Shown piece by piece: positions 1 through 7,666 of a DNA stretch of 64,000 nt (its first letter is position 1; every line of letters starts with the position of its first letter). The notes below the pieces were generated by a model. The model was not told the DNA's origin, did not search any database, and saw only the letters and a program-made list of their open reading frames with translations. The DNA is taken from positions 1,116,001-1,180,000 of the forward strand of contig NZ_CP082923.1 in assembly GCF_019931575.1 (NCBI RefSeq). The letters run 5' to 3'. Source of the stretch: Caulobacter segnis (lineage in GTDB: Bacteria > Pseudomonadota > Alphaproteobacteria > Caulobacterales > Caulobacteraceae). Position numbers and translations under genes: made by a program.

Positions 1-1420
1 TGTCGAGCATCCGACGCCCCTCGATCACAGCCAGGATGCGATCTTCCGCTGTCGTTTCCTCGTCGATCACCGCGCCGCCGAGCGCAGTGTTCAGGGCACC
101 GGCCGCGCGACCGCCCTGGCTCGAATGGGCTTCGTCGATGACGATGGCGAAGCGGCGCCCGCGATGGACAGAGCCAATGTCATCTAGGATGACCGGGAAC
201 TTCTGGATGGTCGTGACAACGATTTTCTTCCCGCTCTCAATGAAGCCCCGAAGGTCACCAGACCGTTCGGCATGACCCATCAGTCGCGCTGTCTGTGCGA
301 AGCCGCCGATGGTGTCTTTCAGGTTCTTGTCGAGCACTTGACGGTCGGTGACCACGATCACCGTATCGAATATGGGAACGCCGTCCACTTCGAGGCCGAC
401 TAGCTTATGTACAGTCCAGGCAATCGAGTTCGACTTGCCCGACCCGGCTGAGTGCTGGATCAGATAACGCCGACCCGCGCCGTTGGCGGTAGCGTCGGCG
501 CAAAGAGCGCGGACTACCTTGAGCTGATGATAGCGTGGAAAGATCGGCTTCCGCGCTGTGATACGGCCGCGCGCATCGCGTTCTTCGATGATGCCGGCGA
601 AGTTCTCGACGATGTCGGCCAGACTGCGCTTCGCAAGTATCTCGCGCCACAAGTAGTCCGTGCTGACGCCTTCCGGGTTGGGTGGGTTACCCGCGCCGTC
701 GTTGTGCCCTTTGTTGAATGGCAGAAACCAACTCTTCTGTCCGGAGAGCGCGCTGCACATTCGAACCTCGCGATCATCCATCGCGAAATGGACAGCACAG
801 CGGGTAGGCCGGAAGATCAGTTCCCGAGGATCGCGATCGGCTTTGTATTGCGCCTCGGCGTGGGCGACGGTCTGGCCGGTGAGCGTGTTCTTTAACTCGA
901 AGGTCGCGACCGGTAGGCCGTTGATGAAGACGGCAAGGTCAAGCGCGCGGCGGGCGGCGTCCTGTGAATAGCCAAGCTGGCGCGTCACCGAAAAGCGGTT
1001 CTGCGCGAAGTGGATTGCAGCCTGAGGATTGCCGGGTGACGGCAGTGGGAAATAGAGCGCCACGGCGTGCGGACCGTGACGGATGCCGGATCGCAGTACG
1101 TCGATGACGCCGCGATTTGTGATCTCATCCCGGACGCGGGCGAGGAAAGCTCGGCGCTGGCGACTGTCGGTTTCCAGCGACAGCGGACCGACTAATTCGG
1201 GCTGCGTGGATCGGACAAAGGCGAACAGTTGGACCAGGTCAAGCGCATGGGCGCGATCATAGTCATCGCGATGGCCTTCAATGTAGTCATCGGGTCCCGC
1301 TAAGGGCGCGCGCTCGCCCGCGACGTCGGCGGGGGCTCCCTTGACTGACGCTGTCGTGCCGGTGAGCGCTGATACGATTAGAGTCTCTAGGCCGCCTTCG
1401 CTTATGTCAGTCGACCGCAT
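1..1420 (-). CDS. hsdR: Type I restriction enzyme R subunit (HsdR), N-terminal 473 residues, cut by window edge
   Basis: This is the ATP-driven translocase/nuclease subunit of a type I restriction system, which cuts unmodified DNA in the cytoplasm. The frame opens at ATG 1420 and stays open to base 2, so the gene continues to the left of the window. The N-terminus has the family start (GLETLIVSALTG, residues 10-21). A PD-(D/E)XK nuclease core is seen as Asp near 161 followed by FELKN at 174-178. Walker A is HSAGSGKS (323-330), and the DEAH helicase box is VIDEAH (427-432). It overlaps the end of hsdS by 14 bp, giving the order hsdM-hsdS-hsdR in one operon. No disruption is visible in the part present; whether the helicase/C-terminal half is intact cannot be judged. 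Confidence 0.93.
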   Translation of the reverse strand, partial: MRSTDISEGGLETLIVSALTGTTASVKGAPADVAGERAPLAGPDDYIEGHRDDYDRAHALDLVQLFAFVRSTQPELVGPLSLETDSRQRRAFLARVRDEITNRGVIDVLRSGIRHGPHAVALYFPLPSPGNPQAAIHFAQNRFSVTRQLGYSQDAARRALDLAVFINGLPVATFELKNTLTGQTVAHAEAQYKADRDPRELIFRPTRCAVHFAMDDREVRMCSALSGQKSWFLPFNKGHNDGAGNPPNPEGVSTDYLWREILAKRSLADIVENFAGIIEERDARGRITARKPIFPRYHQLKVVRALCADATANGAGRRYLIQHSAGSGKSNSIAWTVHKLVGLEVDGVPIFDTVIVVTDRQVLDKNLKDTIGGFAQTARLMGHAERSGDLRGFIESGKKIVVTTIQKFPVILDDIGSVHRGRRFAIVIDEAHSSQGGRAAGALNTALGGAVIDEETTAEDRILAVIEGRRMLD

Positions 1421-2786
1421 CCAGCTCCCCCTCCTGATCTTCATCGTCGGTCGCGGTGTCTTCGGCGAGATCTTCGCCTTCGACGACTGTGATGTCAGCT
1501 GCGCGCACATCTAGTTCGCCGGTGACGACTGCGGCGATGATGCTATCGCGGTATTCAATGATCAGATCGATCTGGCCGCGTTCCTTTGCGACAGCTTCGT
1601 CGACAAGTTTTGTATCAGCTTTGATCTTGCTGAGAATGAGCTCCTGTTCATTCTCATCGATAGGGAGCGCTAGGTGAAGGGCCGATAGCCGAGTTTCGGC
1701 AATGGCAGGGTATGCCACTCCCACTGATCGCGAAATCACAAGGTCGATGAAACGCGGCGTCATCAACGCGTACGCCAACAATTCGGGAATAACCCCGGCT
1801 TTGGGCGACAACACAGCAAATCCGGTCGATGCAATCGCATCTCGAGGCCAGTCTTCAAAAAAATAGATCGCCTTAAGATAGGTCCGGACGGTCGAGATCA
1901 GAATGTCATTGGGAGCGAGTTGTCGCCGCGCCCGCGACGGCGCCGCGCCAAAGGTCATAGCCTCCGGCTCACCGGTTAAGACCCCAGTACCCACAACGGA
2001 AATGTCGAAATAGTCGAAGGTGTAGTCTCGTGACGTACCTTCAGCCAGTGTGCGAGCGTTGACGTCGCACCAGTCTTTCAATCGAGATACCCTCCAGTGC
2101 TCTGGCATGTCGCCTACGACGGGGTGGCGAATTGACTTTGATGCTAGTCCTCCGCCGGCACCGAGTAGCCCCTCAATGATTGCCTGCTTACGCTCGACCA
2201 GCGCGGCTATGGTCCGGCGCTTCGCAACAATCAGACGCTGGACCTGTGCAGTGTAGGAGTCGAGAAAATCAGCGATTCGCCGTTGCTCCTCTGGCGGGGG
2301 AAACGGCGACATCAGGGGCTTGAAATACTGCCAGTATAGTCGATTACGATCGGGCACGATCCCGCGAGAGGCGAAATCGACCTCGCGCATATAGGCTCTG
2401 GTGCGGAACAGGTAGGTATAGAAGCGCGGCTCGACACCATCGAGAGGTCGGGCCACGACGTAGGCGGGGCTGACCAAGCCGTCGCAAGGTGCAATGCCCA
2501 CCGCACCCTGCCACATTCGCATAATGTTATAGGCGACATCGCCCTTGGCGGCGCGCTTGTACTTCGTGCGATCCGCCATTTGCTGTTTCCGCCCGCCCTC
2601 CATGTCCCGCACGCGAACGCCAGTGCGAAGCGAAACCTCTAGGATCGGCAGGTCGGGAAATCCCGTTTCGTTCCGTTCCGCGAAAAGCCGTCCGTTGCGC
2701 ACAACGTCCCAATGCGCAGGCACCTGCGAGAGCCAATCGACGCCACTGTCGCGATATTCTGGATAAGGTCTGAGCGGCGTGCTCAT
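1407..2786 (-). CDS. hsdS: Type I restriction enzyme specificity subunit (HsdS)
   Basis: This 459-residue protein would choose the bipartite DNA target for both methylation and cleavage. Its layout is typical: a first target-recognition domain opens with YRDSGVDWLSQVPAHWD. A conserved helical spacer near residues 165-210 (EEQRRIADFLDSY, then KRRTIAALVERKQAIIEGLL) follows. A second recognition domain begins near MPEHWRVSRLKDW, and a C-terminal helix (EQELILSKIKADTKLVDEAV) closes it. The C-terminal tail is very acidic. The ATG overlaps the hsdM stop in an ATGA junction and the 3' end overlaps hsdR, so translation of all three is probably coupled. The target sequence cannot be predicted because recognition domains diverge quickly. 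Confidence 0.92.
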   Translation of the reverse strand: MSTPLRPYPEYRDSGVDWLSQVPAHWDVVRNGRLFAERNETGFPDLPILEVSLRTGVRVRDMEGGRKQQMADRTKYKRAAKGDVAYNIMRMWQGAVGIAPCDGLVSPAYVVARPLDGVEPRFYTYLFRTRAYMREVDFASRGIVPDRNRLYWQYFKPLMSPFPPPEEQRRIADFLDSYTAQVQRLIVAKRRTIAALVERKQAIIEGLLGAGGGLASKSIRHPVVGDMPEHWRVSRLKDWCDVNARTLAEGTSRDYTFDYFDISVVGTGVLTGEPEAMTFGAAPSRARRQLAPNDILISTVRTYLKAIYFFEDWPRDAIASTGFAVLSPKAGVIPELLAYALMTPRFIDLVISRSVGVAYPAIAETRLSALHLALPIDENEQELILSKIKADTKLVDEAVAKERGQIDLIIEYRDSIIAAVVTGELDVRAADITVVEGEDLAEDTATDDEDQEGELDAVD

Positions 2787-5155
2787 GTGTCGGCCTGCAC
2801 CAGCACTGCATCGAGTAGCGCCTGCGTCTGGCGCTCTAGGGCGTTGATCTCGGCCTTGATTTCGGCGAGAGGGCGCGGAGGCTTCGGCTTATAAAAATGC
2901 CGCGCAAACGAGATCTCATAGCCAATCTTGGTTTTGTCGCGATCGACCCAGGCGTCGGCGGAGTGGGGTAACACTTCGCGCTCGAAAAACGCGTCAATCC
3001 CGCCTGGCTCGTCGAAGGCCACGATTTCCGTATCCGAAAGCGCCTTATCGGGTTCGTAGACGACGACCGCAGCCTTGCCTTTGACCGTGGCCGCAAAGAG
3101 CCCGCCGCGCGGATCTGGGGCCTTCTTTGACACCGATTTAACGATGGGTTTAGCGTCGGGCGAGCGCCAGCTCATCGCACGCGCGATCAGACGTGCCTCG
3201 GCCGGCTTCAACGCTAACTTCTCGCCTTTGATGGTGGCAGAAAGCTTGGCATCGAACACGGCATAATCGTCGTATTCGGCCTCACCAAAAACTTCCATCA
3301 GCCGTTCGGCGGCCCGGTGCAATCGACGATCACGCGCCCAGGTGCCCGCGTCGAGGAGCTTCTTCACCGTCTTGCGTGGCAGCTTCGGCGTTGCGTCCTC
3401 GGTCTCGGTTGCGGCGTCGCCGCCGTCCGCACTCGCCTCATCTTCGCTATCCACAGCTTCATCCACTTCGGGATCGGGCGGGTCGAGATGCGCTTTCAGT
3501 TTTTCCGCCACGCTTGCAAAATCATCAAACAAGGCGTCACCGAACTCGCCGTGCAATGTCTCGCGCAGGGCTCTGTGCCCACTCTGGAAGCGTAACGCCT
3601 CTACAGCTTCGCGCGTGAAGCGCGAGCGCAGCCGAAGAGGCCGTTCGACGACAATCTTCCAGTAGCCGAACGACGAGTTGGGTAGCACGACCGAAGTCTC
3701 GCTCGGTTCCATCGCCTGATAGGTGTTGAGCACCGCTCGGAGATGTTCAGTGGTCATCTCGCAGTTGCGCTTGCCAAGATTACGCCGGAGGGGCCGAAAC
3801 AGCTTAGTCGCGTCGATCAGTTGGACTTTGCCCTTTCGGTGCTCGGCCTTGCGGTTGCTCAGCACCCAGACATAGGTCGCTATGCCTGTGTTGTAGAAGA
3901 TGTTGAGTGGCAAGGCGACGATCGCCTCAAGCCAGTCATTCTCGATTATCCAGCGGCGGACGTTACTTTCGCCCGATCCCGCTTCTCCTGTAAACAACGC
4001 TGAGCCATTGTGGATATCGGCAATGCGGCTGCCCAGGGGCGTGTCCTTCATCTTGCTGAGCTTGTTAACGAGGAACAGCAACTGACCGTCCGACACGCGC
4101 GGAAAAAGTCGAAGCCGCTTGTCGTCGCCTTCGAGGGCGGGATGCTCAACGACAAACCTTGGATCGAGGGCACCCGCTTTGCCGCCCATCGCCGCAAGAT
4201 CGACCTTCCAGGTCTTTCCAAATGGCGGGTTGGCCATCATGAAGTCAAATCGCAGTCCTTGGCGGCCATGTGCGTCGGCGGACAGTGTTGAGTTGGGTGC
4301 GATATTGCGCGCCTCCGCGCCTTCCCCCTTGATCAGCAGGTCGGCCTTGCAAATGGCGTAGGTCTCGGGATTGCTCTCCTGGCCGTAAAGGTGGATTTCC
4401 GCCGCCTTGCCTGCTTCGGCAGCCAGTCTCGCAAGCTTTTCTTCGCCAACCGTCAGCATCCCACCGGTGCCGCACGCGTCATCATAGAGCAGGTAGGTGC
4501 TATCCCCGATCTGATCCGCGACGGGACGGAAGACTAGCTCCGCCATCAACTCGACGACGTCACGAGGCGTAAAGTGCTCCCCCGCTTCCTCGTTGTTCTC
4601 TTCGTTGAACTTGCGCAGTAGTTCTTCGAACAACGTGCCCATGGCGTGGTTGTCCAGGGCTGGCAGGCGGACGCGTCCCTCCCCATCGCGAACGGGTGTG
4701 GGCGACAAGTTGACCCGATCATCGCAGAACTTCTCCAACAGAGCGTGGAGGATGCCGGCGCGCTCAAGCGTATCGAGTTGCTTGCGGAAACCAAATTGTT
4801 CAATGATTTCTAGGACGTTGGCCGAGAACCCGTCCAGGTAGCTCTCGAAGTCAGCGCGCTGGGTCGCCGGGTTGGGGCGAGATAGCAGCTGCTTCAGCGT
4901 GAATTGCGATCCGTTATGAAAGGCCTGTGCCGCCGCCTTGTTCAGGGCAGGCTCCTGTGCGGCCGCTGGTAGATTAAGCGCGTCGAGCTCGGCCTTGCGC
5001 GCAAGTACTGCTGCTTTTGTCGGTTCCAGTACGGCATCAAGCCGGCGTATCACCGTCATAGGCAGGATGATGTCCCGATATTTGCCTCGGGTGTAGACGC
5101 CGCGCAGCACGTCGTCGGCGATATTCCAGATGAAGCTGCCGATGTTCATTGACAC
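2783..5155 (-). CDS. hsdM: Type I restriction-modification DNA methyltransferase subunit (HsdM)
   Basis: This N6-adenine methyltransferase pairs with HsdS for methylation and with HsdS plus HsdR for restriction. An N-terminal helical HsdM domain (about 8-150) is followed by HFTPRDVVELM (194-204), the SAM-binding DACGTGG (226-232) and the catalytic NPPF (309-312). At 790 residues it is much longer than the classical ~500-residue HsdM; the extra C-terminal 280 residues contain an acidic linker (about 560-600) and a region ending in a predicted coiled coil that may contact HsdS. The start is GTG 5155, with ATG 5149 as an alternative. The 258 bp upstream (5156-5413) hold no gene I can support and presumably carry the operon promoter. 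Confidence 0.93.
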   Translation of the reverse strand: MSMNIGSFIWNIADDVLRGVYTRGKYRDIILPMTVIRRLDAVLEPTKAAVLARKAELDALNLPAAAQEPALNKAAAQAFHNGSQFTLKQLLSRPNPATQRADFESYLDGFSANVLEIIEQFGFRKQLDTLERAGILHALLEKFCDDRVNLSPTPVRDGEGRVRLPALDNHAMGTLFEELLRKFNEENNEEAGEHFTPRDVVELMAELVFRPVADQIGDSTYLLYDDACGTGGMLTVGEEKLARLAAEAGKAAEIHLYGQESNPETYAICKADLLIKGEGAEARNIAPNSTLSADAHGRQGLRFDFMMANPPFGKTWKVDLAAMGGKAGALDPRFVVEHPALEGDDKRLRLFPRVSDGQLLFLVNKLSKMKDTPLGSRIADIHNGSALFTGEAGSGESNVRRWIIENDWLEAIVALPLNIFYNTGIATYVWVLSNRKAEHRKGKVQLIDATKLFRPLRRNLGKRNCEMTTEHLRAVLNTYQAMEPSETSVVLPNSSFGYWKIVVERPLRLRSRFTREAVEALRFQSGHRALRETLHGEFGDALFDDFASVAEKLKAHLDPPDPEVDEAVDSEDEASADGGDAATETEDATPKLPRKTVKKLLDAGTWARDRRLHRAAERLMEVFGEAEYDDYAVFDAKLSATIKGEKLALKPAEARLIARAMSWRSPDAKPIVKSVSKKAPDPRGGLFAATVKGKAAVVVYEPDKALSDTEIVAFDEPGGIDAFFEREVLPHSADAWVDRDKTKIGYEISFARHFYKPKPPRPLAEIKAEINALERQTQALLDAVLVQADT

Positions 5156-5413
5156 GCCACTCGCGCAGTCGGCATCAGGTTACTCATTCACGTCCACTCT
5201 TGGCTTTGGGTCCCACGCCCGGCCGCGTCGGATCGTATTAGATCGCGTTGACGAACCGAAAGCGACGGCCTTCGATCGGGCCACAAGGGTGTCTAAAGCG
5301 CCATGTGCCACTGCGGCAACGTTATCCTTTGCGCACGTTCGGCCTCCATCGCGACGATGCATTTCAGAGGAGAGGCTGGCTATGCCGCTGGGCGCAGTTG
5401 TGGACTGAGCCGT

Positions 5414-6337
5414 CTAGAGGTTAACTGCCTCCGTGTTTTCCACATCATAGAGCCGCTGTGACAAGCGGGATTCTAGGCGATGGTCCAACAAGGCCTGGAA
5501 GATGTCGCGGCAGGTCTCCGCCGTTGGGACAATCCGGCCTTTCTCATCAAACTTTATCGTGAAGCCTAAAGCTTTGCATTCGGCTCGCAGTCGCTCCATG
5601 AAAAGCGCATTTCGATAATTTGCCTTCTGTCGAATAGCAGAGGCCCGTCGAAGCTGTATTTTATTGGAGCCGACATATTCTATAAGCGGCTGCATGCTTG
5701 TGAAAATTTCTGAGAATTCTGCCTCAGATCGAAGACTGCTAAAATCCTCTACATGGGCCGCTTTATAACTTAGCAGAGATTCAAATCTTGACTTCTGAAG
5801 AATCAATATGGTTTCATTCAGTATCAAAAAGTCAAAATGTTTAGACAGGGTGAAATGTGGTCTTTCATCTATCGTGAGCTGATCGTCGCCAAAAACTACG
5901 GATATCGTGCCTTTTGATGTCCGCGTTCTCCATGATTCATCGGTCTTCTTCACGCCGTAGATGGTCGATTCTGCGCCTGCATACTTGACCACATAAAATG
6001 CAGCATTGGCGATTTGCTTTAGCGTTTTAACTTTGCGCTTAGCAGTGGGGTCGCTCGCTTGGTCAACAATAAGGGGGGCGTATGTCTCTTCAACGCCGAT
6101 CGTCATCGCGCTGCCCTCGTTATTCTGGGCGAGCAAGCCATACTCCATTGTCTCGGTAACGTCGTCACTTCTCGCCCGAAGGGCTTCGCGAAGAGCGATG
6201 TCTAGCGCATCGGTGGTATCGATCCATCGGCCATTGAACATCGGCTTCTGTTCACGAATACTTTTCTTGAATGCCCAGACGGAAATATCCGCTTGCGCGG
6301 CGTCGAAATTATGTAGTGTCTCAAGTGCTGGGTGCAT
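5414..6337 (-). CDS. kwaB: Kiwa anti-phage system protein KwaB (DUF4868)
   Basis: About 307 residues of a DUF4868-type protein, the cytoplasmic partner in the two-gene Kiwa defence system. The family assignment rests on overall sequence character (an N-terminal region with DISVWAFKKS, then VVKYAGAESTIYGVKK and a strand-rich centre with HFDFLILNETILILQKSRFE) and on the neighbour: a small multi-pass membrane protein immediately upstream in the kwaA-kwaB order. I chose ATG 6337 because an AAGAGAG ribosome site lies 8 bp before it; a start at 6376 would run 55 bp into kwaA. The gene overlaps the end of kwaA by 17 bp. Its base composition is clearly AT-richer than the flanking relaxase and hsd genes, suggesting separate acquisition. 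In the family KwaB is the DNA-associated effector; that is known from other systems, not from this sequence. Confidence 0.85.
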   Translation of the reverse strand: MHPALETLHNFDAAQADISVWAFKKSIREQKPMFNGRWIDTTDALDIALREALRARSDDVTETMEYGLLAQNNEGSAMTIGVEETYAPLIVDQASDPTAKRKVKTLKQIANAAFYVVKYAGAESTIYGVKKTDESWRTRTSKGTISVVFGDDQLTIDERPHFTLSKHFDFLILNETILILQKSRFESLLSYKAAHVEDFSSLRSEAEFSEIFTSMQPLIEYVGSNKIQLRRASAIRQKANYRNALFMERLRAECKALGFTIKFDEKGRIVPTAETCRDIFQALLDHRLESRLSQRLYDVENTEAVNL

Positions 6338-6941
6338 CTGGCACTCTCTTGATAATAAGGACGTCCTGAATTGCATTGTGCTTCAGAGTCTCTCCAGGTT
6401 CGGGAGCATCTTGGGCCAAGCAAAAGCCAGTGTGAACGCGATCGTGTCCGCCCATGTAACTGTATTCAATTTCGTAGAGGCGCCACCCAAACACGCTAAG
6501 GACTGGATTCATCATAATTTGACCGGATTTATATGTGATCAAGAATATCCAGGCCAAGAACACTATAAATCCGACCATTTTGTCGGGCTCTGCGTAATTA
6601 AGGCCCATGAATGAGACGACGTATGGCAGGACGTAATTCATCAAATCTGACGCTATATGCTTAGATGAGATGATTGATATTCGTTTTGATGGCTTAATAA
6701 TTGCAAGCGATATAAGGGATGTGATTATTCCAAGCAGGCAAATTGCGATTGCAGAGAATGATAGCAGCGGGTTTTTTAGTGGAATTTTACATTCGTTCAG
6801 GCTCAGGTTTAGGCACAAAGGTTGTGAAAGCTGGGCGTAGTCGACGTTCTGCGCGAGCAGAATAATGCTGAGCGGCAGGTAAGAGCCGAGATAAATCGCA
6901 ACAGCGAACGCAAGCCGGACCTGCACAACCACCTCCCCCAT
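6321..6941 (-). CDS. kwaA: Kiwa anti-phage system membrane protein KwaA
   Basis: A 206-residue inner-membrane protein with four likely transmembrane segments. Counted from ATG 6941 they lie at about 9-30 (AFAVAIYLGSYLPLSIILL), 58-80, 99-115 and 120-140, with a short extracytoplasmic loop holding two Cys residues between the first two. The C-terminal 60 residues are soluble. This topology, its size and its position directly before a DUF4868 gene match KwaA, which in described Kiwa systems senses phage action at the membrane and anchors KwaB. The start is uncertain: ATG 6983 would add 14 residues, and neither has a strong ribosome site. The gene is AT-rich compared with its neighbours. On sequence alone the assignment is weaker than kwaB and depends partly on the pairing. 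Confidence 0.8.
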   Translation of the reverse strand: MGEVVVQVRLAFAVAIYLGSYLPLSIILLAQNVDYAQLSQPLCLNLSLNECKIPLKNPLLSFSAIAICLLGIITSLISLAIIKPSKRISIISSKHIASDLMNYVLPYVVSFMGLNYAEPDKMVGFIVFLAWIFLITYKSGQIMMNPVLSVFGWRLYEIEYSYMGGHDRVHTGFCLAQDAPEPGETLKHNAIQDVLIIKRVPDAPST

Positions 6942-7004
6942 CTGACTCGCGCCCAGCGCGCACGTTGGAGATCTCTCGCGCATTGTCCAGCTTGTGTGAT
7001 CGTT

Positions 7005-7655
7005 TTACTGTCGTTGGCGAACGCACGACGGACGAACGGTGGGCTCCGGGCTTACGCGATCACAGCTTTTGACCGCGTGAAGGGCTCGCCAACGTTTAGG
7101 GTCCGCTTCCGCCTGCAAGCGCTCTCCGGCGGACCACATGTCGCGGCGTAGAATGTGCGCCGCCCTTTTCTCCGGCCATGCCCAAGCGGCTGGCGCGGCA
7201 TTGACGATCATGGTCGGGACACTCGCATAAAAAATTGTGCCCGCGATGACGCCAACCGCCGCCGCCTGAACCAGCCGCCAGTTCTGCAAGCTGGTCAGCC
7301 GCGCACGATCAATCCATCCATCGAGATCACGAGCCGAGCGCAAAAGCGCCTCCTGGGCCTCACGAACCGCCGCGCGGTCCTGCCGCCTGGCTTCGTCGCC
7401 CGCCGCCGCGATCTGCCGCGCGAGATCAGCCGGGCTCTGGACAAAGGCGGGACTGGCCAGCAACCTGCCAAGCCGTCCGACCGCCACCGACACGCCCTTG
7501 GCGATCTCGCCCAGCGTCTCGCTGTAGTCCGGCACCGGAGACCGCTCCGCCGCCAATCCAGCCACGGCGACATTCAGCAACGCCACTTCCCGACGTAGCG
7601 CCTCGAACGCCGCCGCCGCATCGGCCGGATCTGCCGGTCCTCCACCTTGCTCCAT
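7005..7655 (-). CDS. DUF6118-type membrane protein linked to the relaxase
   Basis: A 216-residue protein of the DUF6118 kind that commonly sits next to TraA/MobA relaxase genes on alphaproteobacterial elements. The N-terminal half is Ala/Arg-rich and helical, suggesting a coiled coil (about 12-120, including EALRREVALLNVAVAGL). One hydrophobic segment at about 130-152 (LVQAAAVGVIAGTIFYASV) probably anchors it in the inner membrane, and a C-terminal domain follows (WPEKRAAHILRRDMW). It starts 11 bp after the relaxase stop, so the two are almost certainly co-transcribed. A helper role in DNA processing or coupling is plausible but no function is established. Confidence 0.7.
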   Translation of the reverse strand: MEQGGGPADPADAAAAFEALRREVALLNVAVAGLAAERSPVPDYSETLGEIAKGVSVAVGRLGRLLASPAFVQSPADLARQIAAAGDEARRQDRAAVREAQEALLRSARDLDGWIDRARLTSLQNWRLVQAAAVGVIAGTIFYASVPTMIVNAAPAAWAWPEKRAAHILRRDMWSAGERLQAEADPKRWRALHAVKSCDRVSPEPTVRPSCVRQRQ

Positions 7656-7666
7656 AACCTTGCCTC

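Noticed and set aside
1287..1420. Apparent frameshift near the start of hsdR
   Set aside because: A first reading seemed to end the N-terminal frame near 1289; recounting the bases shows one continuous frame from ATG 1420 through the nuclease and helicase motifs.
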